From Arabidopsis thaliana (taxonomy: Eukaryota > Streptophyta > Magnoliopsida > Brassicales > Brassicaceae): a DNA stretch of 64,000 bases. A program made the translations under genes and the position numbers. The notes under the pieces are model-generated. The model did no database searches and was not told the origin of the DNA. It saw only the letters and a list, made by a program, of their open reading frames with translations. The stretch is taken from positions 569,001 through 633,000 of the forward strand of contig NC_003071.7 of assembly GCF_000001735.4 (NCBI RefSeq). Reading direction: 5' to 3'. Below, piece after piece: positions 32,610 through 43,660 of this stretch (position 1 is the first letter of the stretch; the number at the start of each line of letters is the position of its first letter).

Positions 32610-33070
32610 AGAGCAGGTCCAATGGAGGGTTTTAAAGGGCTCTAGAACAAAAGACTCTTCCCATTTAAGTCCAAAATTAAATCAAAATTATATTAAATTA
32701 GAAGAAACGTTCCTAAATTTAGAGATTTTTGTGAAGCTAAAGTAACTTGACGTGTCACGGCCTGATTGGTCGTGAGTTTGAGAAAACAATTGTTTTTCTG
32801 ATATCTGTGAAATCAATTGATCTTCAACACCCATCGATTGATCATCAAATCCGAAGAGAACGACTAATTGGGTCTCTTATTTCATCCACCGTGATCATCA
32901 AATCGGTTAACAATTGATTTTTTTTTTAAGAGACCCAATTTAAGATTCCACCATTGGAAACCCAAAAATACAAGGACCCATCATAATCTCTAAACTATAC
33001 AAATTCTCAAAATTTATTACTATAAAATTTTAAAAAGACTCTTTCAAAGGCTTACCATTGAAGATGCTCT
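32610..33070. mobile_element. MITE-like insertion in exon 2 of the PP2-B pseudogene
   Basis: Left end agagcaggtccaatgg and right end ccattgaagatgctct are inverted repeats of about 17 bp (agagcatcttcaatgg as reverse complement). This is a common plant MITE terminus. The interior of about 460 bp has no coding capacity but includes two complementary stretches near 32870 (gagacccaa region versus ggtctctta). It interrupts the otherwise recognisable 119-nt exon 2. Confidence 0.7.
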
Positions 33071-33143
33071 TAAATGTGATCTCTAGTTGCGTCGCTGATA
33101 ACATGACACATCTCTTCCCGCTCTCTTCATCTAAGCAGACACT

Positions 33144-35300
33144 CTTTGATTTTCTTTTTTTAAATGCAAAGCTTCAATAACCATATTTAATTCAATAACA
33201 ACATTAATTTTAAAACTCAATAAGTCAATAATTTTTAAATTAAAGTAAAATTTTCATTTCAAATACACTATATTAAAAATTATAAAAATCAATAGTGTTT
33301 AAGAATTAAATTTAATCAAAAGAATCATAAATCCGTTTTATTTTCTCATATTTAATTGGCTGTCAACACCTATGTCTTCGTGTTTTGTTTCATACTTTTC
33401 ATATTTCTTCTTGTCATCTTAATTATCAATTTTCTTTTGATCATTATCATCATTACTTTCACCATTCGCTCTTTTTCGTTATAGTCTTCATCTTCATCTT
33501 CATCTTCCTCTTTATCTTTTTTCACTTTCTTCCTCATCCTCTCCATATTATTATATGTAAAATATTCGTTATTATGTTGTTAAAAATAGAGGAAGAAATT
33601 TAAATTTACTAACCTTAACCAAAAATAGTTCAATAAGCATGTGAATTAACTATCAAAACAACTTAATTCATTTCACCCTCTGAACTCGAAATTTGAACCC
33701 TTAGTTCTCACATCTCCCAAATACTCTACCAAATTTTAGAATATTCCGAGTACGTTGGATGTTTATTTGTTGTCTTCACATATTTATTCAGATATGAAAC
33801 TTTAAAAGAAATCTTCTCAAATCTGTTGAAGAAATTGTTTAAATCTATATCCAACCATAAAAACCTAGTTAGAAAAAAAAAAGATGAGATCGTGCGCTAA
33901 ATAATCAAAGGATGTTATGTGAAACTATAAGGCTTATAGTTTCAAGGCCTCATTGCATTTAATAAGTACTAGATTGATAACCCGTGTTTTACCCGAGGTC
34001 CTATGTTTCGATATATTTTTTTTCTAAATTTTTAAACTATATTATTAATTTAGAATGAAGATTTTATTTTAGTATTGAGTATAATGTTTTGGATTGTTAG
34101 TTTAGTGTTTGAGTTGAATGTTGTATATTAATTTTGAATAGTAATATGTGTGTTAAGTTTTGAGTAAGTATTTTAATTAAATGGATAAATTTTATTCTTA
34201 AACATTTGAATTTCTATTTAAAATTATGTGTAAATTTTAATTCTAGATTTTTTTTCTTATGATACCCAAAAAATCACTCTTGTTTTTCTTTTGGTAATAG
34301 AAATAGTTAAGGCACTGAGGGAAGTCGGAGTATAACGTCTTCTTTCCAAAATTGTATTCGAAGATCTTCTCAAGAGTGAACCGCCACCAACGTCGTATCA
34401 ATTAGAGGCCTTCTCAAGAGTGAACCGCCACCAATGCTGGATTGGGTAACCGAAAGCTGAAAACTCACAAGTAGTCACAACATGTGACAGCCCTAAGAAC
34501 CTTACTACATGTTGTGGTTTCGGGCTTGGGGATTATGAGTTTTGGCCTACAATCTTCTGATATTCAAAAAAAAAAAAAAAAAAAACATAATAATGGGCTC
34601 TTAGATAAAAGATAGCATAAAGACGAAAAAAGGCAAAATAGAGGTATTCTCTATGGTCTTAGCAGAAATCTTACCTGAAGACGCTAAACCCAACATCAAG
34701 TTTGCCTTCAAGCTGATCCATTTCTCATCCAAAATATTTCGTTCGCTTAAATACGTAACTTTTCAAAGATCCTTCACCTCCACAACACACAGATATGTCT
34801 CTAAAACCTGTGGACAATTTAGAAAATGTCACTTGTGGTAGAATACGCAGAGGCTTCAAACCAAACCTGCAGCTTATAAACCAAAACATGCAATTTCTCA
34901 ACCAAAATCTGTGCCATAGTTCACCAAAACCTGCAATATATAACTTAGAAAGCCAAAATCTGAAATTTCTCAAACCAAAACACTTTACACAAAATAGTAC
35001 AAAAAGGAAGGGTAGTCAAAGACAAAACAGCAAGGAAACTAAACATATGGACTTACAATCATATATACAGAACTTGGAGCCAAGGTAAGAGGAATAGCAA
35101 CAGAGGTGATCTTGTCCATTGGTCTTTGTAGACTCATAAAACAAACAGAGATCCTTGTCATATGCAGAAACTCAAACAACCGATAAAGATAGGAAACTGA
35201 GGGTATATTGATCGTTTCCAATGACGAGGATGGGCCTTTTGGCCCGTCGAGAGCGACGGTGCTTTCGCAGAAAAAAGGAAATTTCTATTGATTCGCCACT
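33144..35300. other. Intergenic, AT-rich, with a poly(A)-tailed segment
   Basis: No gene was seen in 33144-34300. From about 34317 to 34585 lies a more GC-rich segment ending in a 20-nt A run (34566-34585), containing a 25-bp direct repeat (34366-34390 and 34410-34434, cttctcaagagtgaaccgcc...). This looks like a retroposed sequence, possibly SINE-like. From 34840 to 35000 short imperfect repeats of an aaccaaaacctgcaatttctc type occur. None of the short frames resembles a known protein. Confidence 0.5.
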
Positions 35301-35309
35301 CTCTTCTCC

Positions 35310-35317
35310 TATATAAA
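35310..35317 (+). promoter_or_regulatory. TATA box of the FCP1-like phosphatase gene
   Basis: TATATAAA lies 136 bp upstream of the ATG at 35453 and is followed by a plausible 5' UTR that includes ctctagggtttgcaactc, a sequence typical of Arabidopsis leaders. The ordinary promoter argues that the intronless gene is expressed. Confidence 0.6.
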
Positions 35318-35452
35318 CCTCAATTACCAAAGCCAGATTTCAAAAAAATTCGCAGCTTTCTAATTTCACTCTTTGCTCTCTAGGGTTTGCAACTCAAAAA
35401 AAAGTCTAGGTTTTTGACTCGATTTCATAAGCTTTTCAGGTGATTCGAAAAC

Positions 35453-36361
35453 ATGTCTCTAGTTGAAAACCTTTCTCTTGAGCCACAACCCAAAAGACGT
35501 AAGATCGATCCAGAGGTCAAAGAGTCTCCGTCTCGTAACTGCAGTCACTGGTTCGTCCGCAATAAAGTCTGTGCCTCTTGCAATACAATAGTGGACAATT
35601 ACCAAGGCAGATCTTTCGATTACCTCTACACAGGGATTCAGATGAGTAATGAAGCTTTAGGTTTTACAAAACGGCTCATCTCTCAAACCTCTTGGCTTGA
35701 AGACAAGAAGCTTCACTTAGTACTTGACTTGGACCACACGCTTGTTCACACCATTAAAGTTTCACAGCTTTCTGAATCTGAAAAGTATATAACAGAAGAA
35801 GTGGAATCGAGGAAAGATCTACGGAGATTCAACACTGGGTTTCCTGAAGAATCTTTGATAAAGCTGAGATCTTTTGTTCACCAGTTTCTGAAAGAATGTA
35901 ACGAGATGTTCTCTTTGTATGTTTACACAAAGGGTGGTTATGACTATGCTCAGCTCGTGTTGGAGATGATTGATCCGGATAAGATTTACTTTGGCAATCG
36001 GGTTATAACGAGAAGAGAGAGTCCTGGTTTTAAGACGCTTGATCTTGTGTTGGCTGATGAGCGTGGAATTGTGGTTGTTGATGATAAGAGTAGTGTTTGG
36101 CCTCATGACAAGAAAAACTTGCTACAGATTGCTAGGTACAAGTATTTTGGAGATCAGTCTTGTTTGTTGTCAGAATGTAAGAAGAAGATAGATGAGAGTG
36201 ATGAGAAAGGACCATTGAACACTGCTTTGAGATTCCTCATGGATGTTCACGAAGAATTCTTCTGTGACTGGTCGAGAAAAGACTTGGATTCTGTGGATGT
36301 CAGGCCTTTGCTAAAGGAGATTTCTTTGAGATGGAAGCGTAAAGCAGACGGTGTGGTTTGA
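35453..36361 (+). CDS. FCP1/CPL-like HAD phosphatase, intronless
   Basis: One frame of 302 aa. Near residue 93-105 it has VLDLDHTLVHT, the D-x-D-x-T motif of FCP1/SCP phosphatases, which use the first Asp as nucleophile. The next conserved blocks are FHQFLKE/SLYVYTKGGYDYAQLVLEMIDP and the D-D-K stretch VVVDDKSSVWP. A cysteine cluster upstream (CSHWFVRNKVCASCNTIVD) resembles that of plant CPL3/CPL4, which dephosphorylate the C-terminal domain of RNA polymerase II. It has no BRCT domain and is much shorter than CPL3. An N-terminal basic run (PKRRK) could be a nuclear signal. It is the only plus-strand gene inside the PP2-B array, and lack of introns suggests a retrocopy origin. Likely At2g02290; substrate unknown. 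Confidence 0.9.
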   Translation: MSLVENLSLEPQPKRRKIDPEVKESPSRNCSHWFVRNKVCASCNTIVDNYQGRSFDYLYTGIQMSNEALGFTKRLISQTSWLEDKKLHLVLDLDHTLVHTIKVSQLSESEKYITEEVESRKDLRRFNTGFPEESLIKLRSFVHQFLKECNEMFSLYVYTKGGYDYAQLVLEMIDPDKIYFGNRVITRRESPGFKTLDLVLADERGIVVVDDKSSVWPHDKKNLLQIARYKYFGDQSCLLSECKKKIDESDEKGPLNTALRFLMDVHEEFFCDWSRKDLDSVDVRPLLKEISLRWKRKADGVV

Positions 36362-37560
36362 AATCAAAGTGATGATTCATTGTTTATGTTTCTATGTGTT
36401 TGTTTATTATTTTAGATATTGATTTGCAGCTATTGTAATGTGATGAGACTTTTGATTCAGATTCAATCTATAATGTTTTATTGATGATGTATTAAGGTTC
36501 TTCTGGATGGTACTTACAGAAACTTACTCACAATAAGGATGTTGTTAGTTCTAACAATATTTAGTGAGACAAGAAACATGTAATGAGATAAGAACTTGAA
36601 ATTGAAAGGTGACTCCACTCTAGACTCTCACTCAACTTCCCAAAAGGCCAAAAGAGAAAGAGCACCTTTGTGTTTCATCCTTGATACAATCATTAATGAT
36701 GTTTGTGTTTAATTCCCTCAATGTATGTGACATGAAACATCTCTAATTTGGAAACAGTCCTTGTCCTGTAACAGTGACAGACGAGTGAACAACAAACATG
36801 GATAGTCTTATAGACATGAAACAGCCTTAGCAACAACTTTCTGTTGGAGGTTATTTCTTTCCATAAGGATCTCAATTATCAGCAAAACCTTTGTACATGC
36901 ATGATTCAATCACTTATTCAATTCAGTAGGTTTTAAATTGCTTATGTTGTAACCATGTTGTCTTAATTGAGTGAACAATATATTCATCTATTGTTATATG
37001 GTATCGAACCTTTCATGTATGAAAAAAGGGATTGTGTCACTGTAGCAGTCGTTTTGTAACAAACAAGAATAAGAAACATAAACTAGATACCTTATCCCAC
37101 TAATTACTGTTGGATTAGTGAAGGACTTTTGATAAATATGAAACAGAGAGACTTGACGAGAGAGACAGAAACAGAGTTATGAAATTACACTGAAACTTCT
37201 TATTATTGAAAAACTGAAAATGTGTTACAAACAAAGACAACGTGTTTTTATAGTATTCAATAGACACGACCAAACAACACTAAGAACAAGAGTTGCAACT
37301 CTTCTCTTCTAACTATTAACATAACTACCCTTAAGGCAAGACACAATTCTTAATCTATAAACTTTTACTAACCTTTCTAAATAAAACAAGCGACCAAACT
37401 CAATTACTCTAAATCACATAAACCTTTACCCTATAACAAAATTAGTCCAGTTGTTGTAATGTAACAAAAACAGTTCAGTTGTTTTTCTCAAAAAGATTAC
37501 AACAAAAACATAACCGAAAATCATAATAGCGTTCTTCCACTACAGTAAACTGGTATCAGT
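36362..37560. other. Intergenic, convergent 3' flanks of the phosphatase gene and PP2-B5
   Basis: This contains the presumed 3' UTR of the phosphatase gene (to about 36500) and the 3' flank of PP2-B5. No coding frame, RNA gene or clear transposon terminus was recognised in the 1.2 kb. Confidence 0.6.
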
Positions 37561-38825
37561 TTACCGACTATCCTTTGGCCGGAATTCAATGCCTTCAATA
37601 ATCAAACCACTCTTCATATTCATATGAGGGTAGCGAGCAACGTCTACAACACTCACCTCAATTAGATTGAAACCTATTAATCCTCCTTCATTGTAAAAAT
37701 CCCCAATCTTTGCCTCCATCCACCCATCTTGCCTCTTCTTCGAATCAAAACGTATGAATGTCTTAGACATTCCATGTCTCTGAAATCCAACTCCAGCTTG
37801 TATGGGAGAAGTTTGAAAGCCATTAAAATGAGATGTTTTTGTGTACACAATGTAAGCTGAGTAATGAGTTCCTGGAGATATGATTCGAGTATTCAACACA
37901 CCACGTATATCGAAAGAATCTATATTGAGAAGTTCTGGTACTTCATCAAACCTGCATTACACAATTCGTGCAGCATATTAGTAAAGCTTCATAATTCATC
38001 TTACACAGTTCGTGCAACATACCTTTTTTTTGCACCCATAATCAAAATAAGTCATTAAGAAGAAGGAGTTACCTAGATTCTGGAATTGAGATCCATTTCC
38101 AATACTTAGGATTTACTACCCGACTGATCAAGAGTTTCTTTGCAGATAACATTACACACTTCTTTCCACTCGCTTTATCTAATCTGAAACTCTATAATTT
38201 TAACGGAGAGAACAAAAAAAAAACTCAAAAGTAAGAAATGTTAAACAATGCATGAATTAGAACTGAAATCATACATTTTAAACAAACAAGATAACATTAA
38301 AAATAATATAAGAGATTAAGACCCAATACAACTAGTTTTAGTAGAATGAAATAGACTTAGTACAATTACACCAAAATTGCTCCATCATTAAATAAGTTTA
38401 TTCAAATCCCTGTTGCCATAATTCTCTAACAGAATCCATACATAAATTCCAATTACTGTATAAGGATATATAAAATATACCATTTTGCCATTGTGGTTTG
38501 GAAACGGATCGCAAAGAGCGAAATAGAGTTCCTTCTTTGAAGAGAAAACTCGCGATTTTGGAAGCAGAGATACATAATCCGGCGGTGGTAGAAACTTCTC
38601 CCATACGCTATCGGAATTGAACTGCAAGCCAAAGCTTTTCGAAACCAAAGCAGCAAGGAACGCGTCCCGTGGAGTACTTGTAAAAGAGCTTATGATAGCT
38701 AAGCAATCGTCTGGCAAGTCATCGAAAGATGCCGAAGAACCATTGATAAATTCAGTGAGAATCTCCCAACAACCACAAAATTCTGCGCCTTTCCCTCTTG
38801 TGTCAACGCCATGTTTTTGGCCCAT
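37561..38825 (-). CDS. PP2-B5: F-box/PP2-type lectin protein PP2-B5
   Basis: Exons 38825-38481, 38191-38073 and 37951-37561 give 284 aa. The F-box is FDDLPDDCLAIISSFTSTPRDAFLAALVSK ... SVWEKFLPPPDY, with one extra residue in each of the TSTP and PPPD segments and Phe where siblings have Cys in PRDAC. The lectin part has SFRLDKASGKKCVMLSAKKL (Arg in place of the usual Trp at position 3), WKWISIPES, FDIRGVLN, THYSAYIVYTKTS, QDGWMEAKIGDFYNEGG and LIIEGIEFRPKD. The domain is shortened between IRFD and SKKRQDGWM. A likely SCF adaptor; it probably corresponds to At2g02300. Confidence 0.91.
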
Positions 38826-39758
38826 TCGATAGTTTTCTTCCTCTGCAAGCTGAGACTTTCAAGAAATAGTCTCAGCTGCTAAATGTTTTAAAAAGAAAGA
38901 CTCGTTGTAATGTCGTCCACTCGTTAACGAAACTATCATTCTTTGCGTCAGTGTGCACGTTTGATGTTCGTTTTGGTATTTGGAAATATTCTAACTAACA
39001 AATCATGTTATATAATTTAGTCAGATTAGTATATAATTAAGATCATCGTGATATAAATTAATTATCTATATAGCCGACTTCTCATGTCTATCTAATAAAT
39101 TCGATCTATAATAAAGTCCATAAATGATATATGAACGTACAAACTTTGACTTTTTTACGAATTTTGTTCACTTGAACATTAACTTTTAACAAAATAAAGA
39201 AAAAAGAGAGAATCATGATGAACAATTGAACATCATAATCAAAAACCCAAATCCAGTATTGTTACAAGGTTTCCACGATATACAACAAATTTATAACTTA
39301 CGTAGACATTATAGTCATACAAAAACATAACCAGAATTTACAATCCAAAAACTTGATTACAAAATGTTTTTCCAAGATATACAACAGTATTTTTAACTTA
39401 GTCATGTAACTCATACCAAAACAACGTAAGCTGCGTAATGAGTTCCATTTACAAGAAGGGAAGACAAGCTGGTCTGGCTACAGGTAAGTCATTGCTTCTC
39501 CCTAAACTAAACCTATTGTTGAAACTCAACAATATCTACCTCTTACACCGTTAAAATTTGATGGTTTCTATTTTAACGTCATTCTGCTTTTCAGTGCAAA
39601 TATTTAGGTCCAGTTTTAAAGGACATAAATAGTATTTACTTGAGCTGATTCACTTTCTGATTCACAAAGTATATTTCATTTTTTTCAAATAGACAACATA
39701 AACATAACCTGAATTCACCAAACCGTTTTTCCACTATAGTAAACCGAGAACACTTAAT
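38826..39758. other. Intergenic with a scrap of PP2 exon 3
   Basis: The PP2-B5 promoter region is followed by AT-rich spacer. At about 39418-39452 the sequence caacgtaagctgcgtaatga matches the conserved exon 3 segment encoding T-H-Y-S-A-Y-(I/V)-V on the minus strand, but it is isolated. It is probably the last trace of another PP2-B copy. No intact gene was seen. Confidence 0.55.
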
Positions 39759-41130
39759 TTACTGACAATCCTTTGGCCGGAATTCAATTCCTTCAATCAT
39801 CACACCACACTTCAAATTAGGTGAAGTAACGTCTACAATACTCACTTCAACTTCATCAAAACCCATTAATCCTCCATCATTGAAGAAATCCCCAATCTCT
39901 GCCTCCATCCACCCATCTCCCCTCTTCTTTGATTTCATTAGCTTCTTCTTTGGCCACTCTTTGGTTTTATCGGTAGACTCGTCAAAGCATATGAATTGTT
40001 TAGGCATTTCTTGGCCTTTAAATCCTACACCAACTTGTATAGGCAAATCTCGTAAGCCATGACGTTCATCTTTTATCTTGTACACAATGTAAACTGAATA
40101 ATGAGTTCCTAGGGATAAGATTTGGGTACTCATACTACCACCCATCTGGAAAGAACGATTATTGAGAAGCTCTGGTACCTTTTCAAAACTGCATAACACA
40201 TTTGAGCAACATTTTTTCAATCATATGTTCATGAATTGGAAATATAAATCCGAAATACGCAATATAATGACATCTATATACATATTTTTATTATGTACTA
40301 AATGATTGATCGTCAATTCGTCATTATAGTAATGTATTGTCTTAAAATTTTATTTATATTTTGAAACAATAAAGCCAATTGATTTACAACTAAATTTCGG
40401 TTCGTTTCAAGTTCAAGCATTTCGATTTAGTTATGCTCAGTGTTTTTTTATATAATAAAAAGGAGTCATTACAATCGAATTTAAGTAATAAATACCTAGA
40501 TTCACAAAGTTCAATCCATTGCCAATACTCAGGATTATTCCCTCCTGTGATCCACAGTTCCTTTGCAGCTAACAGTACACACTTTTTCCCACTTGCCGTC
40601 TCTAACCAAAAGCTCTTTTATTTTCAAAAAGAAAGAAAAAAATCTCAAACGATCAATCTGAATAGATAGTTTCCCACTTGAAGGCAAGAGACAGGTCATT
40701 ATTCTCAAAATGTAGAAACAAAGTGTAAAACTGATAAATGGACAAATATAAATACCTTTTTGCCATCCTCAACTAGAACAGGATCGTAGCAAAGAGTGAA
40801 ATAGAGGTCCTTCTTCGATGAGAAAACTCGCCACGGAGGAATCAGGGATTCATACTCCGACGGAAGAAACTTCTCCCATATACTATCACACTGGACCGCA
40901 TGTGCGAAGGATTTTGAAACTGAAGCGGAGACACACACGTCCCGTGGACTTGTAAAAGAGATTATGTTGGAGATGCAATCCTCCGGCAAGTCATCAAACG
41001 GCGAATGACCGGGTACGATCTCTCCCCCGCCTCCACCGATAGATTCCACGTCGTGTTTTTGCACCTTGGATGAGGAACCGAGAACTTGTCTGATTTTTTG
41101 TCTAGAGTCAACGCCGAGTTTTTGTCCCAT
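39759..41130 (-). CDS. PP2-B6: F-box/PP2-type lectin protein PP2-B6
   Basis: Exons 41130-40756, 40614-40496 and 40188-39759 give 307 aa. The leader MGQKLGVDSRQKIRQVLGSS and a Gly run precede the F-box FDDLPEDCISNIISFTSPRDVCVSASVSK ... SIWEKFLPSEY. The lectin domain has SFWLETASGKKCVLLAAKEL, WQWIELCES, RSFQMGGSM (the usual WFE-R-G is altered to SFQMGG), THYSVYIVYKIKD, GDGWMEAEIGDFFNDGG and MIEGIEFRPKD. Exon 3 begins with TTTTGAAAAG after CAG, changing the junction residue from Arg to Ser. It probably corresponds to At2g02310. Confidence 0.91.
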
Positions 41131-41559
41131 TGTTGCTTCTACCTGTAATGTTTTTCTTCGTTTAGATTCGAAGATAAGAATTTAAAGACTCGTCGAAAGT
41201 CGTCTCCGACGCTAAATACCTATAAGAAAAAGCCGTGCACACGTATTGAAACTGCCCTTCTTTGGCCATTAAGTCAACGCCCGTGTTTTCGTTTTCCTCA
41301 CAAGTCACGTTCCATGTGTTTCATGCGTTTTTCTTTGTTTGTAAACATTTGTTTAATGTGTTTAATGTCGGTTCAATATTTTTTGACAACATCTTCTACT
41401 CTTATAGCAAAGGTAAAACTTAATTTTCGCAAAACAATTTATTTATTATACCACACTCAACCGAAAACACTCTTTCATAAATTGGAGTTTAACTCTTTAC
41501 TTCGTTGTAAAACTAATTGACAATAATACCGGTTCATCAGGTAAAAGGGAGTTTAATTT

Positions 41560-42820
41560 CTAGGGCATTTCATTACCGGGTTTTTTCGTAGGACGGATTT
41601 CAATTCCTTGAATAATCAAGCCACGTTTCGTATTGCGCTGAGTAGTCTCTGAAACACTCATCTCAATTTCATCATTATTCCTAAATGCTCCTTCATTAAA
41701 GAATTCCCCAATCTCTATCTCCATCCACCCATCTTCTCTCCTCTCGGGATTCACTAGGTTCTTCCTTGTAAGAAACTGCCACTCCATAGCCTCATGAAAG
41801 CATACATATCTTCTACAAGATTCACTTAATTCATGTCCCACCATTCTAACTACAGCTTCCATGGCCACATACGCAAAGCCATAACATATATCCGCTTTCA
41901 AGAACACAATGTAAACCGAGTAACGAGTTCTTGGTGATAGAAAACGAGTATTCGTTCTGCATCGAATCTCGAACCAACGTGTTGTGAGAAGCTCTGGTAC
42001 TGTTTCCAACCTACACATGAGCAACATATTTTTATCATTACCATCATCTTTTGAACCAAGTCATTACAACCGAACTAAAAAAAAATCATGAAAAATTGGT
42101 ACCAAGCTGATACAGGGTTTGTAATCCATTTCCAAGTGTGATGAGTGGAAAGGTTCAAAGCTGAAGCTGATAACATCATACACCTCTTCCCAGTCGCCTT
42201 TTCTATCCACAAGTCCTAATTTGGAATAAACCAAAATAATCATTTATTTATTATTTCAATGATTTGATTAAAGTCATTAAAATTTTTGTAAATTAGATAC
42301 CCATAACACTCCCTAGAATTCAAATAGCAGCACGAATTTGAACTTAAATCCTTCATCAAATTGCTCCAAATTAGCATAAATTTTTTGAGTTAAGCTCGAA
42401 TCTCATTCTCGTTGCCATAATTCAATACAAAATTTTCATTTTATAATTAGATAGATATACCTTTTTGCTAACGTTGATTAAAACAGATTCGTCGCAAAGA
42501 GCGAAAAAGAGCTCCTTCTTCGATGAAAAATGTTGCGATCGAGATAACAAAGATTCATACTCTGGTGGAATAAACTTCTCCCACACTATATCGGATTGGA
42601 CAGCAGATTCAAAGGTTTTTGAAACCAAAGCGAAAACACATGCGTCTCGAGGACTTGTGAAAGAGATTATGAGGGAGATACATTCTTCCGGTAAATCACC
42701 CAAAGACAACGGCTCAGTAACGCCTTGGCTTTGTTGGTCGGAAGCTGAGAGTCTAAGAGTCTTCTTAACTCGTTGTAGAATTTTACGAAAATGCACATGC
42801 ATGCACCTTGTTTTGGTCAT
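41560..42820 (-). CDS. PP2-B7: F-box/PP2-type lectin protein PP2-B7
   Basis: Exons 42820-42461, 42215-42103 and 42010-41560 give 307 aa. The leader is basic (MTKTRCMHVHFRKILQRVKK) and shared with PP2-B8. The F-box is LGDLPEECISLIISFTSPRDACVFALVSK ... IVWEKFIPPEY. Exon 2 is 113 nt, two codons shorter than in siblings, and starts DLWIEKATGKRCMMLSASAL; its W-G-x-x-P-x-Y-W block is replaced by STHHTWKW. Exon 3 encodes TRWFEIRCRTN, TRYSVYIVFLKAD, EDGWMEIEIGEFFNEG and LIIQGIEIRPTKK. It probably corresponds to At2g02320. Confidence 0.91.
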
Positions 42821-43417
42821 TATCGTCTCTCACAGGAGTCGTTGGTTTCGGACTTTTTTGGTTTGGAAACATTGTTACACACAACCCCAAATTATAAAGA
42901 GTCAAGTAAGATAGGCGTTTTGGATGAACCGTGTTGCGGTTGGCAATAATAGTCCCTTTTTTATATAATATAGTCTTGACTCGTTATGCTAACAAATAGA
43001 AGAATGAAAAATGAAAAGGTGAAAGCAACTCTTCTTTTCTATTTGAACTTTCCGAGGAAAAAACACAACACGCAAAAAAAATAAAAATTAAAACCTTTTG
43101 AACAACCAAAATGTTCCAAGATAGTGGAAACCTTTTGAGTTAATAAGTTTAAATCACATCATTTGAAGCCATAATTCTCTAGCAGAAGCTGATTATTTAT
43201 AGATTGCAGTTAGAACTTAGAATACGAGACATTTCATCACTAAGGAATTCCACATCAGAAATAATTAAGATGAGTCATAAAGATATTATATAAATAACAT
43301 GTACTAATCTACCCACCATCCATTGTTTGTTTTGAAGCTATTAGCCTAACAACTATTCTATAAACCTTACTAACAAAGTTCAAAGCTTATGGACAGACAA
43401 ATATATATATACGTAAC

Positions 43418-43472
43418 TTTTTGCCACTTTCGATTAGGAAATTATCACAGAGAGAGCTCCTTCTTTTAATGA
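43418..43472 (-). pseudogene. Scrap of PP2-B exon 1 (3' end)
   Basis: On the minus strand, read 43472 to 43418, the sequence matches the last codons of exon 1 in siblings (K-E-L ... L-C-D-N ... L-I-E-S-G-K-K), followed by intron-1-like sequence. The F-box itself is missing; the next sequence on its 5' side is a cluster 3'-flank block. It marks a deleted gene copy. Confidence 0.6.
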
Positions 43473-43660
43473 GTGTCAGTATATGCACGAACAATAGAGT
43501 TTTAGATCATCGAAACACATTTTTTATTTGTCGAATTTGTTCGTGTGAGAATCATGAACATTACATTCGAGAACATTATGGTCCAACAAGTTGATTCTAT
43601 TACAAGATGTTTTTTCAAGATATAAAACAATGTTTTCACTTATATCAGCATTAGCCATTT

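Larger units (their letters stand above)
31491..33143 (-). pseudogene. PP2-B lectin pseudogene lacking exon 1, interrupted by two MITE-like insertions
   Basis: The stop-proximal part of exon 3 (31491-31675: GIDIRPTKSP, then MATEFGEFFAEGGG-like) is separated by an insertion (31676-32290) from the rest of exon 3 (32291-32497: VGFIGHGTPKA, TRYSAYIVYKTIY). Exon 2 is also split, at 32566-32609 and 33071-33143, by a second insertion. Upstream of exon 2 no F-box exon can be found before the phosphatase gene at 35453. It therefore has only the lectin half, twice broken. By order it may be what is catalogued as PP2-B4 (At2g02280), but that name is uncertain. Confidence 0.8.

Noticed and set aside
33385-33603. 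Phe/His-rich plus-strand frame of 72 codons
   Set aside because: Low-complexity T-rich sequence with no flanking splice or promoter signals and no homology that I recognise.
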